A model generated the notes under the pieces. The model made no database searches. It saw only the letters and a list, made by a program, of their open reading frames with translations, and was not told the origin of the DNA. 64,000 bases of DNA from Methyloceanibacter caenitepidi (lineage in GTDB: Bacteria; Pseudomonadota; Alphaproteobacteria; Rhizobiales; Methyloligellaceae), in assembly GCF_000828475.1 (NCBI RefSeq), contig NZ_AP014648.1:1116001-1180000 (forward strand). The letters run 5' to 3'. The translations under genes and the position numbers were made by a program. Position 1 is the stretch's first letter, and every line of letters starts with the position of its first letter. Shown in pieces: positions 18,525 through 29,017 of this stretch.

Positions 18525-19445
18525 ATGAGTGTGCTTGGCAGGCTTTTGCGCGAACCGCTTGTTCATTTCGTGCTTGTCGGCGCGGCTGTATTTGCGGCCT
18601 ATTCCTTGTTTGCAGACGGCGACGAGACAGAGACTCGAGACCGCATCGTCGTGACTGAGGGCCGTGTCCTGCAGCTCGCGCAGGTTTTCGCGAAGACCTG
18701 GCAACGGCCGCCGACGCCTCAGGAACTGCGGGGTTTGGTGGACGCCTTCATCAAGGAAGAGGTCTATTACCGCGAAGCCGTCAAACGCGGCCTCGATCGG
18801 GACGACACCCTCATTCGCCGCCGCATGCAGCAGAAGATGGAGTTCCTGTCGGAGCCCGGCGAAGAGGCGCTGGCCGCGGACGATACAGCGCTGCAAGCCT
18901 ATCTCGATGACCACAAAGACGCCTATCGTGTCGAGCCGAAGCTGGCGTTCAAACAGGTCTTCATCGATCCGAAGCGCTCCGACGGCGATGCGGAGGCGCG
19001 CGCCGCGGAAATGCTTCAGGCTCTGAAGGCGGGCGACAATCCTGACGACATTGGCGACCCCACGCTGCTCCCGCAGTCGGTGCCGCTCTCGCCGTTGCGC
19101 GCGGTCGAGCGCGACTTTGGTGAGGACTTTGCGAAAGACGTTTCGGTCGCTCCGGAGGGACAGTGGGCGGGACCGATTACCTCGCCGTTCGGGCTGCATC
19201 TCGTGCGCGTTACCAAACGCGAGGAGGGGTACGATCCTGATCTCGACGAGGTGAGGGATGCCGTGCTTCGCGATTGGCGGAATCTGAAACGCCAGGAGTA
19301 CCAGGCGGACGCCTACGACCAGCTGCGCGCGAAGTACGAGATCGTCCTGCCGGAGCTGGAGTCTCCCCGGCAAAAGATGCCGCGACGTCCTGAGACGTCG
19401 CCGTCCGAGAAATCCTCTCGGCTGGAGAAGGGGGAAGCGGAGTGA
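18525..19445 (+). CDS. Membrane-anchored parvulin-type peptidyl-prolyl isomerase
   Basis: A 306-residue protein with one N-terminal membrane anchor (HFVLVGAAVFAAYSLFA) and a large periplasmic part. A SurA/PrsA-like N-terminal helical region precedes a PpiC/parvulin domain at about 135-235 (LAFKQVFIDP, then GPITSPFGLHLVRVTKRE). The tail is charged. It probably helps fold exported proteins. Its place between four secreted DUF3604 enzymes and a HupE/UreJ protein suggests these are its clients. The stop overlaps the next GTG (GTGA). Confidence 0.85.
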   Translation: MSVLGRLLREPLVHFVLVGAAVFAAYSLFADGDETETRDRIVVTEGRVLQLAQVFAKTWQRPPTPQELRGLVDAFIKEEVYYREAVKRGLDRDDTLIRRRMQQKMEFLSEPGEEALAADDTALQAYLDDHKDAYRVEPKLAFKQVFIDPKRSDGDAEARAAEMLQALKAGDNPDDIGDPTLLPQSVPLSPLRAVERDFGEDFAKDVSVAPEGQWAGPITSPFGLHLVRVTKREEGYDPDLDEVRDAVLRDWRNLKRQEYQADAYDQLRAKYEIVLPELESPRQKMPRRPETSPSEKSSRLEKGEAE

Positions 19446-20428
19446 TCCGACTCCTCGCGGCAGTAGTCCTCCTGGTCGGGTTTCACAGCGCCTCGGACTC
19501 CCATGAACTACGCCCCGGCTTCCTGGAAATCCGACAGACAGGCGCGGACACGTACGACATTCGTTTCAAAGTGCCGGCGCGCGGCGATATGCGCCTTGGG
19601 CTTCATGTGCGGCTGCCGGCAGATTGCGCGGAGACATCGCCGCCCCGAATCGAACGGTCCGGCGCGGCACTTTTGGAACACTCGGCAGTGCGTTGCCCCG
19701 GCGGTCTCGCCCACCGCGAGGTGTCGATCGACGGCCTCTCCGGCACGTTCACGGACGTGGTCGTGCGAGTCGAGTCTGCGGACGGCGCCGTGCAGGCCGC
19801 TCGCCTCACGCCTGACAGTCCGTCTTTCACCGTAGCGGCCGCGCCCACCTGGGTCGAGACGGCCCGCACCTATTTCCTGCTGGGCGTGGAGCACATACTG
19901 CTTGGTATCGATCACCTTCTGTTCGTCCTTGCTCTCCTCCTGCTCGTTCGCGACGTATGGATGCTGGTCAAGGTCATCACCGCCTTTACCGTGGCCCACA
20001 GCATCACGCTTGCCCTTGCCGCCCTCGGCTGGGCCCAGATCCCGCAAGCGCCTGTGGAGGCCGTCATCGCGCTCAGCATCATGTTCGTGGCGGCGGAGGT
20101 CGTGCGTCAGACACGGCCGGAGTCGGATCTCACCAAACGTATGCCGTGGCTGGTCGCCTTCGCGTTTGGGCTTCTGCACGGTTTGGGCTTTGGCGGCGCG
20201 CTGAAGGAGATCGGGCTGCCGCAATCCGACGTCCCGGCGGCGCTTCTCACGTTCAATCTCGGCGTAGAAGCGGGGCAGTTGCTGTTCGTGTTTACGGTGG
20301 TCGGCGTCAGCACGCTTGTCCGCCGGGTCTTCTCTCTCGATCGTTCTTGGATCCGGACGGCTGCAGGCTACGGGATCGGTTCGCTGGCGGCCGTCTGGTT
20401 TGTTCAGCGCGTCGCACTCTTCTTGTAG
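19442..20428 (+). CDS. HupE/UreJ family membrane protein
   Basis: HupE/UreJ proteins are nickel or cobalt permeases linked to hydrogenase and urease. This 328-residue member has a signal-like N-terminus, a periplasmic domain of about 115 residues, then the membrane part. Histidines lie in VEHILLGIDHLLFVLAL (His151, His158), TVAHSITLAL (His186) and GLLHGLGFGGALKE. No hydrogenase or urease genes are in the window, so its metal may serve the DUF3604 enzymes (inference). It is translated from a GTG coupled to the parvulin stop. Confidence 0.85.
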   Translation: MIRLLAAVVLLVGFHSASDSHELRPGFLEIRQTGADTYDIRFKVPARGDMRLGLHVRLPADCAETSPPRIERSGAALLEHSAVRCPGGLAHREVSIDGLSGTFTDVVVRVESADGAVQAARLTPDSPSFTVAAAPTWVETARTYFLLGVEHILLGIDHLLFVLALLLLVRDVWMLVKVITAFTVAHSITLALAALGWAQIPQAPVEAVIALSIMFVAAEVVRQTRPESDLTKRMPWLVAFAFGLLHGLGFGGALKEIGLPQSDVPAALLTFNLGVEAGQLLFVFTVVGVSTLVRRVFSLDRSWIRTAAGYGIGSLAAVWFVQRVALFL

Positions 20429-20439
20429 AGAGTGTGCAA

Positions 20440-20487
20440 CCAGTTGGAGCCGCGCCGTGTTTTGGTCATAAACGGTGCGGCTACTGG
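20440..20487 (+). terminator. Strong hairpin after the HupE/UreJ gene
   Basis: An 11-bp stem (20448-20458 with 20472-20482, one G-T pair) has a 13-base loop and is extended by an outer CCAGT/ACTGG pair across a 3-base bulge. It lies 12 bases after the HupE stop and before the DUF3300 gene. No T-run follows, so it is a likely terminator or mRNA-end stabiliser of the DUF3604 cluster. Confidence 0.5.
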
Positions 20488-20553
20488 CCCGCGCGCTTTG
20501 TCCCGGTGCTTCGGTGCCTGGTCAGAACCGGGAAAATGGTGAGGATATCGACC

Positions 20554-22275
20554 ATGGGTGAGAAGATGCGGTTTCTTGCGGTCTCAGTGGCGTTCACGTC
20601 CGTGCTTTGGGCGTACGGAACGGCCCTTGCGCAGGACTCTGACTCGGTTGTGGAGGCCGTGTCGCCGCCTCCGCAGACGGAAGCGCCCGCCGGCGCTGGA
20701 ACGACCGATGCCCAGGACTCGGATTCGGTTGTCGAAGCCGTCTCGCCGCCGCCTCAGACGGACGCATCCGACAATGCCGATGCCGCGCCGTCGAACGGGT
20801 CGCAAGACACAAAGCTCAGCCAGGCCGAACTCGAGCAGCTCGTGGCTCCCATCGCGCTCTACCCCGATCCGCTCCTCGCCAATGTTCTGATCGCCTCGAC
20901 CTATCCGCTGGAGATCGTGCAGGCGGAACGCTGGTATCAGAAGAACAAGGACCTCAAGGGCGACGCCTTGCAGGAGGCGCTGGCGAAGCAAGATTGGGAC
21001 GACAGCATCAAGGATCTCGTATCCGTTCCCGACGCCCTCGAGATGATGAATAAGGATCTCGACTGGACCCAGAAGCTCGGTGATGCGGTGCTCGCGCAGC
21101 AGTCGGATGTCATGAACGCCGTTCAGGCCCTGCGGGCGCGCGCCAAAGCGAACGGGACGCTTGAGTCCAATCCGCAGCAGACCGTGACCGTGACGCAGAC
21201 CGTCGTGCAGAACAACGCTGGATCGACCAGCGGGGCAGGGACCTCAGCGCAAAGCGCGCCGTCCCAGCAGGTGATCGCCATTCAGCCGACGAATCCGGAA
21301 AAGATCTACGTGCCGTACTACGAGCCGTCGGTTGTCTACGGCGCGTGGCCCTATCCGAGCTATCAGCCCTATTACTTCCCGCCGCCGCCGGGCTACCGTT
21401 TTGGCAGCGCGCTCGCGACCGGGCTCGCATGGAGTGCCGGATTTGCAATCGGCAATGCGATATGGGGCAACGACATCAATTGGGGCCGCAACGACATCAA
21501 CGTGAACGTCAATCGCAACATCAGCGGCAACACGATCAACCGCAACAACGTCAACGCTCAAAAGTGGGAACACAATTCCGAGCACCGGCGCGGCGTCCAG
21601 TACAACAACACCGAGGTGCAGAACAAATTCGCGAACAAGGGCGATCGGACCAACATCGGCAACAATGTCGGCGACAACGCCGGTAATCGGCGCCCTGGCG
21701 GTGCAGACGGCCGTCCCGGGAATGGCGGCGGCCGGCCGACGGTCGGCGATCTCGAAGCGGATTTGAAAAAGCCGGGCGGCGGCGCGGCGCGCTCGGGAGC
21801 CGCCAACCTGGCCGACAAGCGGCCCGGTGGCGGCGATGGGCGCCCCGGCAATCTTCCCGGAGACAAGCGTCCCGGCGGGGCAGGCGGCGGCCGTCCATCG
21901 GTTGGCGACATCGAGGCTGGGCTCAAGAAGCCGGGTGTTGACGCGAACCGGCCTGGGACCGGCGGTGGTGATCGCCCCAAAGTCGGAGGCGGCGGTGGAC
22001 CGAAGCCAGGGGCTGCAAATCGCCCCGGTGGCGGTGGCGCCCAAGCCAATTTGAGGGACAGGCCCGCAAGCAAGCCCGCGGCCAAGAAGCCGGCCGTAAG
22101 CAAACCTGCGGCGAGAAAGCCGCAAAGCCGGCCGAGCGGCAATGCCTTTCAAAAGGGCGACGGCGCCCGTGCGCGCCAGGCCTCGTCGCGCGGACATGCG
22201 AGCGCTGGCGGCCGACATATTTCAAGAGGCGGTGGCGGCGGACGCCGTGCCGGCGGCGGTGGCCGGCGCCGCTAG
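20554..22275 (+). CDS. Secreted DUF3300 protein with low-complexity tail
   Basis: A 573-residue protein with a signal peptide (ending GTALAQ). Residues 27-42 and 54-69 are a direct repeat of QDSDSVVEAVSPPPQT. The DUF3300 domain follows, starting at LSQAELEQLVAPIALYPDPL. After about residue 290 the sequence becomes rich in Asn, then Gly, Pro, Arg and Lys, with a repeated GGRP[TS]VGD[LI]EA.LKKPG unit. The function is unknown; it may bind the cell wall or nucleic acid through the basic tail. The ATG at 20554 with GAGGA upstream is preferred; an in-frame ATG at 20536 is possible. It is paired with DUF2950, a common neighbour. Confidence 0.82.
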   Translation: MGEKMRFLAVSVAFTSVLWAYGTALAQDSDSVVEAVSPPPQTEAPAGAGTTDAQDSDSVVEAVSPPPQTDASDNADAAPSNGSQDTKLSQAELEQLVAPIALYPDPLLANVLIASTYPLEIVQAERWYQKNKDLKGDALQEALAKQDWDDSIKDLVSVPDALEMMNKDLDWTQKLGDAVLAQQSDVMNAVQALRARAKANGTLESNPQQTVTVTQTVVQNNAGSTSGAGTSAQSAPSQQVIAIQPTNPEKIYVPYYEPSVVYGAWPYPSYQPYYFPPPPGYRFGSALATGLAWSAGFAIGNAIWGNDINWGRNDINVNVNRNISGNTINRNNVNAQKWEHNSEHRRGVQYNNTEVQNKFANKGDRTNIGNNVGDNAGNRRPGGADGRPGNGGGRPTVGDLEADLKKPGGGAARSGAANLADKRPGGGDGRPGNLPGDKRPGGAGGGRPSVGDIEAGLKKPGVDANRPGTGGGDRPKVGGGGGPKPGAANRPGGGGAQANLRDRPASKPAAKKPAVSKPAARKPQSRPSGNAFQKGDGARARQASSRGHASAGGRHISRGGGGGRRAGGGGRRR

Positions 22276-22339
22276 ACGCCGGCAGGCAAAAGACTAGAAG
22301 CCTAGATGCAATGAATCAGACTCTAGAGTGGTGGATGAC

Positions 22340-23260
22340 ATGTCCTTAGTTCGACAACTGTGCCGCGCGGTGTTCGGCCTTTCGCTTTTCGTCCTCTGCG
22401 CGCAGGCGCAAGCCGCACAGCAGTTCGACAGCGCCGATGCTGCGATCGAAGCACTCGTGAGTGCGGCGCGCGCCGGAGACAAACAGAAGCTGCTGGAAAT
22501 TCTCGGGCCGGAAGGCCAAGACGTCATCAGCTCCGGCGACGATGTTGCGGACAAGAATGCGCGTGAGAGCTTCATGGAAGCCTACGACAAGGGCCACGAA
22601 CTCGAGACGGAAGGAGACGATTTTGTGGTTCTCCTGCTCGGCGACGACGATTGGCCGTTTCCGATCCCGGTCGTGAAAACCGAGGACGGCAAGTGGGAGT
22701 TCGACACCGAGGGCGGCCTCGAGGAGATTCTCATTCGGCGCATCGGCCGCAATGAACTCTCGGCCATCGAGGCGGCGCGCGGTTATATAAAGGCCCAGGA
22801 AGATTACCTCGCGCTCAATCCGGACGGTGGAAAGCCTCCGGCATACGCGCAGCGCATCATGAGCACGCCCGGCAAAAAGGACGGACTTTACTGGCCGACG
22901 CAGGAGAGCGAGCGCGAGAGCCCGCTGTCCAAGAAGTTCGCCGAGATCATCGCAGAAGGCTACAAGCCCGATGGGATCAATCCGATCCCTTATCACGGGT
23001 ACTACTTCCGCATCCTCAAAGCTCAAGGCAAGGGCGCCGAAGGCGGCGCGCGCGACTACGTTGAGGATGGCCGCATGACGGGCGGCTATGCCTTGATCGC
23101 TTTTCCCGCCGAGTACAACAATTCCGGCATCATGACGTTCATCGTGAATCAGGACAGTCCGGTCCTCGAGAAGGACCTCGGCGAGGACACTGTGGAGACC
23201 GCAAGCAAGATCGACACTTTCGCCCCGGACGACACCTGGCAGCCCGCTCAGACGCCGTAG
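22340..23260 (+). CDS. Secreted DUF2950 protein
   Basis: A 306-residue protein with a signal peptide (ending CAQAQAAQ). DUF2950 features include FDSADAAIEALVSAARAGD, LLEILGPEGQDVISSGD, WEFDTEGGLEEILIRRIGRNE and GGYALIAFPAEYNNSGIMTF near the C-terminus. The family has no proven function and typically follows DUF3300, as here, 64 bases after it. GTG at 22328 is an alternative start, four codons longer. Confidence 0.83.
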   Translation: MSLVRQLCRAVFGLSLFVLCAQAQAAQQFDSADAAIEALVSAARAGDKQKLLEILGPEGQDVISSGDDVADKNARESFMEAYDKGHELETEGDDFVVLLLGDDDWPFPIPVVKTEDGKWEFDTEGGLEEILIRRIGRNELSAIEAARGYIKAQEDYLALNPDGGKPPAYAQRIMSTPGKKDGLYWPTQESERESPLSKKFAEIIAEGYKPDGINPIPYHGYYFRILKAQGKGAEGGARDYVEDGRMTGGYALIAFPAEYNNSGIMTFIVNQDSPVLEKDLGEDTVETASKIDTFAPDDTWQPAQTP

Positions 23261-23334
23261 CACCGATTAGCCCCTGAAAATAATTTTCGGGAACGCCCAA
23301 GGATTCGGGCGCCAGCATCGTCCAACCTTGTGAC

Positions 23335-23874
23335 ATGCGCATGCCGACCGGAGACAACGAGCTGGTGGAGCAAGCCGCGGCGGGGGACGCCGAGGCATTC
23401 CGTGTCCTGCTGGAACGCCACTATGACGGCATTTTCCGGCTGGCGTACCGGTTCGTCGGCACCCGAGCCGATGCGGAGGATATCGCCCAGGATATCTGTA
23501 TCGGCCTTGTCGACCGGCTGGGCTCTTTCCGCAGCGAGGCGAAGTTCACCACCTGGCTCTACCGGATTGTCTTGAACGCCTGCCGGGATTGGGGCCGGCG
23601 CCAAGCGAGCGGTCAGCGGGCGATGGCCAACTTCGCGGATGTGGACGATCTGCGCCGGGCCGCGGATGCCGATCGCGCCAGCCAGCTCGAATGGGTTTGG
23701 ACAACGCTCGGTCAGTTCCCCGACGAGATACGGGAGACCGCGGTGCTCGTGCTGGCCCAGCAACTAAGCCACGGCGAAGTCGCGTCCGTTCTCGGCGTGA
23801 AGGAATCGACCGTCTCCTGGCGCATGCATGAACTGCGCAAGACCCTCAAACAGCGCGCGGACGAAGAGAGATGA
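23335..23874 (+). CDS. ECF-type RNA polymerase sigma factor
   Basis: A 179-residue sigma-70 family protein of the extracytoplasmic function type. Region 2 is HYDGIFRLAYRFVGTRADAEDIAQDI plus the DNA-melting segment FRSEAKFTTWLYRIVLNACRDW. Region 4 contains a helix-turn-helix in SHGEVASVLGVKESTVSWRMHELRKTL. The stop codon overlaps the start of the VWA gene (ATGA), so the two are translated together and the partner probably controls it. No separate anti-sigma gene is present. Confidence 0.93.
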   Translation: MRMPTGDNELVEQAAAGDAEAFRVLLERHYDGIFRLAYRFVGTRADAEDIAQDICIGLVDRLGSFRSEAKFTTWLYRIVLNACRDWGRRQASGQRAMANFADVDDLRRAADADRASQLEWVWTTLGQFPDEIRETAVLVLAQQLSHGEVASVLGVKESTVSWRMHELRKTLKQRADEER

Positions 23875-25997
23875 GTGACAAGTTCGACCAGTTGAAAGAC
23901 GCGTTGCAGGGCGAGCCGCCTGCGCCCGATCCGCAAGCGCGGCAGGCAGCGCTCAACCTCGCCATGGCGCGGTTTGCCGAAAAACATGCGGCCCGTTCCC
24001 AAGGAACAGCGCCTGGGCGTCGTCATACCTCCAGTGGCGGCATGGGGCCGTCGGCAATCTGGAGCGCAATCGTGACCGCATTGAAACCGTCGAATCGCAA
24101 TTGGACCCCCGTTTTGGCCGGTGGCGCGAGCCTCGCCGTCCTGACCTTGGCTGTGTTGTCGACCCATTCTCTGAGACCCGATTTGTTGGACTGGCGGGAA
24201 ACCGCCACGGAGCCGAAGCTGGCGAAGCGGGAGGCTGCGCCGACACCGGCAAAGCCAGATCGAGACGCCGTCGCGAACCGAGATACATCGACGGCACAAG
24301 AACACCCGATGAAGATGGCGACCGGCCAGCCCACGCCTGCGGCCCCCGTCGGGCAGGACGATGAAGCGGCGATGGCGCCTGCGCCCGAAATGCAGGCATT
24401 GCCGGCGCCAGGCATGCAGGGTGCGCCGGTAACGGACGCACGGTCCGGCTTCTTTGCTGGACGTTCCCAGATGGCGGCTCCCGGATCGGGCTACGCCGTG
24501 CCGGCGGCCCGCCTGCGCCAGATGGACATTCCGGCACCCGACTATTTTGAACAGGGGCGCGACCGCTTCGAGGCCTTCGACCCGAACCCGGTGAAGGTGG
24601 TCAAGGAGGATCCGGTCTCCACCTTTTCGATCGACGTGGACACGGCGTCATACGCTTACATGCGTTCGCGGCTCAACCAAGGTGTGCTGCCCGCGCCGGA
24701 CTCGATCCGCGTGGAGGAGCTCGTCAACTACTTCCCGTACGACTACGCAGGTCCCGACAGCGCGGCCGTACCCTTCAAGACGAATGTCTCCTTGATGCCG
24801 ACCCCGTGGAACGCCGACACCAAGCTGATGCGGATAGGCATCAAGGGCTATGAGCTGGCGGCAGCGCAGCAACCGCGCGCGAACCTGGTCTTTCTGATCG
24901 ACACCTCGGGATCGATGCAGGCGCAGAACAAGCTTCCGCTCCTGCGTAACGCCTTCAAGCTTCTGCTCACCTCGCTCGATCCGGACGACACGGTGTCCAT
25001 CGTCACCTATGCGGGGTCGGCCGGCACGGCGCTGGAGCCGACCAAGGTATCGGACACGCCGAAGATCCTTGCCGCGCTCGAGACTCTGTCGGCAGGCGGC
25101 TCCACCGCGGGAGGCGAGGGGATCCGGCAGGCCTATGCACTCGCTGAAGCGAACAAGGTCGATGGGATCAATCGCGTGATCCTCGCGACCGACGGTGACT
25201 TCAATGTCGGCATTTCGGACAAGGAGACGCTGAAGGACTTCGTGGCGCGCGAGCGCGAGAAGGGCGTGTCTCTGTCCGTCCTCGGTTTCGGTGCGGGCAA
25301 CTACAACGACGCGCTGATGCAGGCGCTCGCACAGAACGGCAACGGCAATGCCAGCTATATCGACACGCTGAACGAAGCGCGCAAAGTGCTGGTCGACGAT
25401 GCGGCCGGCACGCTTCAAACCATCGCCAAGGACGTCAAGATCCAAGTCGAGTTCAATCCCGCCGCCGTCTCAGAGTACAGGCTGATCGGCTACGAGACCC
25501 GGAAGCTGAACCGCGAGGACTTCAACAACGACAAGGTGGACGCGGGCGAGATCGGCGCCGGTCACACCGTGACGGCCCTTTACGAGATCGTGCCGGCCGG
25601 ATCGTCGGGGCGCTTTGTCGAGGACCTGCGGTACAGGTCGAACGAGGCTGAGACGTCTCCAGCATCCAAGAATTCGGACGAGCTGGCTTTTGTGAAGATT
25701 CGCTACAAGCAGCCCGACGGCGACAAGAGCGAGCTGATCAGCACGCCTGTGACGACCGCCGACGCGGTTCCATCCACGAGCGCCGCCGACACGGACGCGC
25801 GCTTCGCCGCGGCTGTCGCCGGTTTCGGGCAGGTGCTGAAGGGCGGCCGCTACACCGGCGACTGGTCCATCGACGATGCCATCGCGCTCGCCGAGGGCGC
25901 GCGCGGCAAGGACCCGTTCGGCTACCGTGCGGAGTTCTTGAACCTCGCTCGGCTGGCAAAGACCGCCGCGGCCTTGGAGCCGCTCAAGCAGCGCTGA
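23871..25997 (+). CDS. Membrane-anchored von Willebrand factor A protein (YfbK-like)
   Basis: A 708-residue protein. Residues 1-70 are a charged cytoplasmic region starting MSDKFDQLKDALQG, followed by one membrane segment (about 80-97). A Pro/Ala-rich linker then leads to a periplasmic YfbK-type region with the conserved FSIDVDTASYAYMRS block. The VWA domain has an intact MIDAS (D344-T-S-G-S348 in VFLIDTSGSMQ) and the C-terminal DUF3520-like part ends near residue 700. Coupling to the ECF sigma gene and the short cytoplasmic N-terminus suggest that it acts as its anti-sigma factor (inference). Confidence 0.85.
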   Translation: MSDKFDQLKDALQGEPPAPDPQARQAALNLAMARFAEKHAARSQGTAPGRRHTSSGGMGPSAIWSAIVTALKPSNRNWTPVLAGGASLAVLTLAVLSTHSLRPDLLDWRETATEPKLAKREAAPTPAKPDRDAVANRDTSTAQEHPMKMATGQPTPAAPVGQDDEAAMAPAPEMQALPAPGMQGAPVTDARSGFFAGRSQMAAPGSGYAVPAARLRQMDIPAPDYFEQGRDRFEAFDPNPVKVVKEDPVSTFSIDVDTASYAYMRSRLNQGVLPAPDSIRVEELVNYFPYDYAGPDSAAVPFKTNVSLMPTPWNADTKLMRIGIKGYELAAAQQPRANLVFLIDTSGSMQAQNKLPLLRNAFKLLLTSLDPDDTVSIVTYAGSAGTALEPTKVSDTPKILAALETLSAGGSTAGGEGIRQAYALAEANKVDGINRVILATDGDFNVGISDKETLKDFVAREREKGVSLSVLGFGAGNYNDALMQALAQNGNGNASYIDTLNEARKVLVDDAAGTLQTIAKDVKIQVEFNPAAVSEYRLIGYETRKLNREDFNNDKVDAGEIGAGHTVTALYEIVPAGSSGRFVEDLRYRSNEAETSPASKNSDELAFVKIRYKQPDGDKSELISTPVTTADAVPSTSAADTDARFAAAVAGFGQVLKGGRYTGDWSIDDAIALAEGARGKDPFGYRAEFLNLARLAKTAAALEPLKQR

Positions 25998-26005
25998 GGC
26001 GTCAC

Positions 26006-26040
26006 GCATCCCTCGCTGAGCGCAAACCGGCGGGGGATGC
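26006..26040 (+). terminator. Hairpin after the sigma/VWA pair
   Basis: An 11-bp stem (GCATCCCTCGC with GCGGGGGATGC, one G-T pair) and 13-base loop begin 9 bases after the VWA stop. No T-run follows. It is a likely terminator. Confidence 0.5.
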
Positions 26041-26203
26041 AGCGCCGCTGGTATGCGTCGTCTCCGATTGGACGGCTATAGCGGTCATCGCTTCTCTGTC
26101 CCACGAATTGCGATAGTCTCCGGTTTCGCGGTATCGCCGCAGAACGCACTTATGTGCCTGCGCGACATCCCGTGGCTTAGGACTAGGAGTCCGGAAGGAC
26201 AGA

Positions 26204-27979
<1,776 letters not shown>

Positions 27980-28018
27980 CGGGGCCTCTGCGCGGGGGGA
28001 TTTCATCAGCCCAATCAA

Positions 28019-28095
28019 TGGTCGGAGTGGCAGGATTTGAACCTGCGACCCCCTCGTCCCGAACGAGGTGCGCTACCAGGCTGCGCTACACTCCG
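28019..28095 (-). tRNA. tRNA-Pro (CGG)
   Basis: The complementary strand folds into a complete cloverleaf: a 7-bp acceptor stem CGGAGTG/CACTCCG, a CCTCG/CGAGG anticodon stem with loop TTCGGGA (anticodon CGG), a GGTTCAAATCC T-arm, discriminator A and an encoded CCA. Length is 77 bases. Confidence 0.97.
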
Positions 28096-28322
28096 CCACG
28101 ACCAGAGATTTGGCTGGAAGAGGACCGTATATAGACGGGGAGGGGCCCGCCCGCAACAAAGAGGTGGGCGGTTCGGCGCAAAGTTTTTTGGCGCCGAATG
28201 GGCCGATCCATTGCCGAACGGGCCCGATGCTGGTACGACGGCAGCCCGCTCGGCCCCAAGCCGGGCCGCCGGTTGAGTCGCTCGGCTCGCCTGGCGACGG
28301 AGCGGCTCCCGAACAAGCGTGA

Positions 28323-28396
28323 TGGGGCGTGGCCAAGCGGTAAGGCAACGGGTTTTGGTCTCGTGATCCCAGGTTCGAATCCTGGCGCCCCAGCCA
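28323..28396 (+). tRNA. tRNA-Gln (TTG)
   Basis: A complete cloverleaf: acceptor TGGGGCG/CGCCCCA, anticodon stem ACGGG/CTCGT with loop TTTTGGT (anticodon TTG), T-arm GGTTCGAATCC, discriminator G and encoded CCA. It marks the left edge of the accessory island, and its 3' end is partly repeated 256 bases downstream. Confidence 0.97.
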
Positions 28397-28839
28397 CCTA
28401 GTCGCGGGCACTTCGGCTCTCTCCAGACACTCACCAAACGGCGCCGAAGAAGCGCGTAATTGCGCCACTATTCGGCGGCGGCTCTGCCGGAAGAGCGCAG
28501 AGAGGCGTAAGTCTCTGTGCTAGAAGGGGTACTTCCCGCGCTTTTTCTCTACATGCCGATTTCGGGGGTCACACTTTGCGAGGACCAGATGGTCTCACCA
28601 TCAGCCTAGCATCATGATGTGTGTCGAACTTCGAATCCGATGCTCTCAGCCACCAAGTCGCGGGCTCTTCGGCTCTCTCCAGACACTCACCAAACAGCGC
28701 CGAAGAAGCGCGGAATTGCGCCACTAGTCGGCGGCGGTTCTGCGGAAAGGGTGTAGGGAGACGCAAGCCTTTGCGCGAGCAGGGGTGTTTCTCGCGCTTT
28801 TTCTCAACTGGCCACTCTTGGGGTCACACTTGGCGGGAC
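28374..28839 (+). repeat. Diverged tandem copy of the tRNA-Gln 3' end and flank
   Basis: Two units, 28374-28585 and 28630-28839, align along almost their whole length with a constant 256-base offset. Shared landmarks are TTCGAATCC (28374 and 28630), CAGCCACC exactly 17 bases later (28391 and 28647), a conserved CTCTCTCCAGACACTCACCA, and GGGGTCACACTT near the end. The second unit thus starts with a decayed tRNA-Gln T-arm and acceptor end. It may be an old attachment-site duplication or the remains of a second tRNA-Gln. Confidence 0.8.
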
Positions 28840-29017
28840 AGTTCGTAAACTACGCAATCTGCTCGTCGACCAAGGCCATTTGCTCCATCTTCTGCGTGCT
28901 GTTCAACCTCTCATCTGCTGACGCGTCCGCCGAGCATGATCACGGTAACCACGTCACTCGCGTATATTTCCTGACTGCAATCTTACGTATACATTAGCCG
29001 CTCGGGAGGGGTATCAG
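28397..29017. other. Non-coding region at the island edge
   Basis: This 621-base stretch between tRNA-Gln and the defence-type operon holds most of the two repeat units (to 28839) and then about 180 bases that must carry the operon promoter. I see no convincing gene; frames in it lack ribosome sites and family features. The GGAGGGG at 29005-29011 belongs to the TTG start at 29018. Confidence 0.6.

Noticed and set aside
17829..19373. A 514-codon minus-strand frame across paralog 4 and the parvulin
   Set aside because: It lies opposite two well-supported genes and has no recognisable domain; long antisense frames are expected at this GC content.
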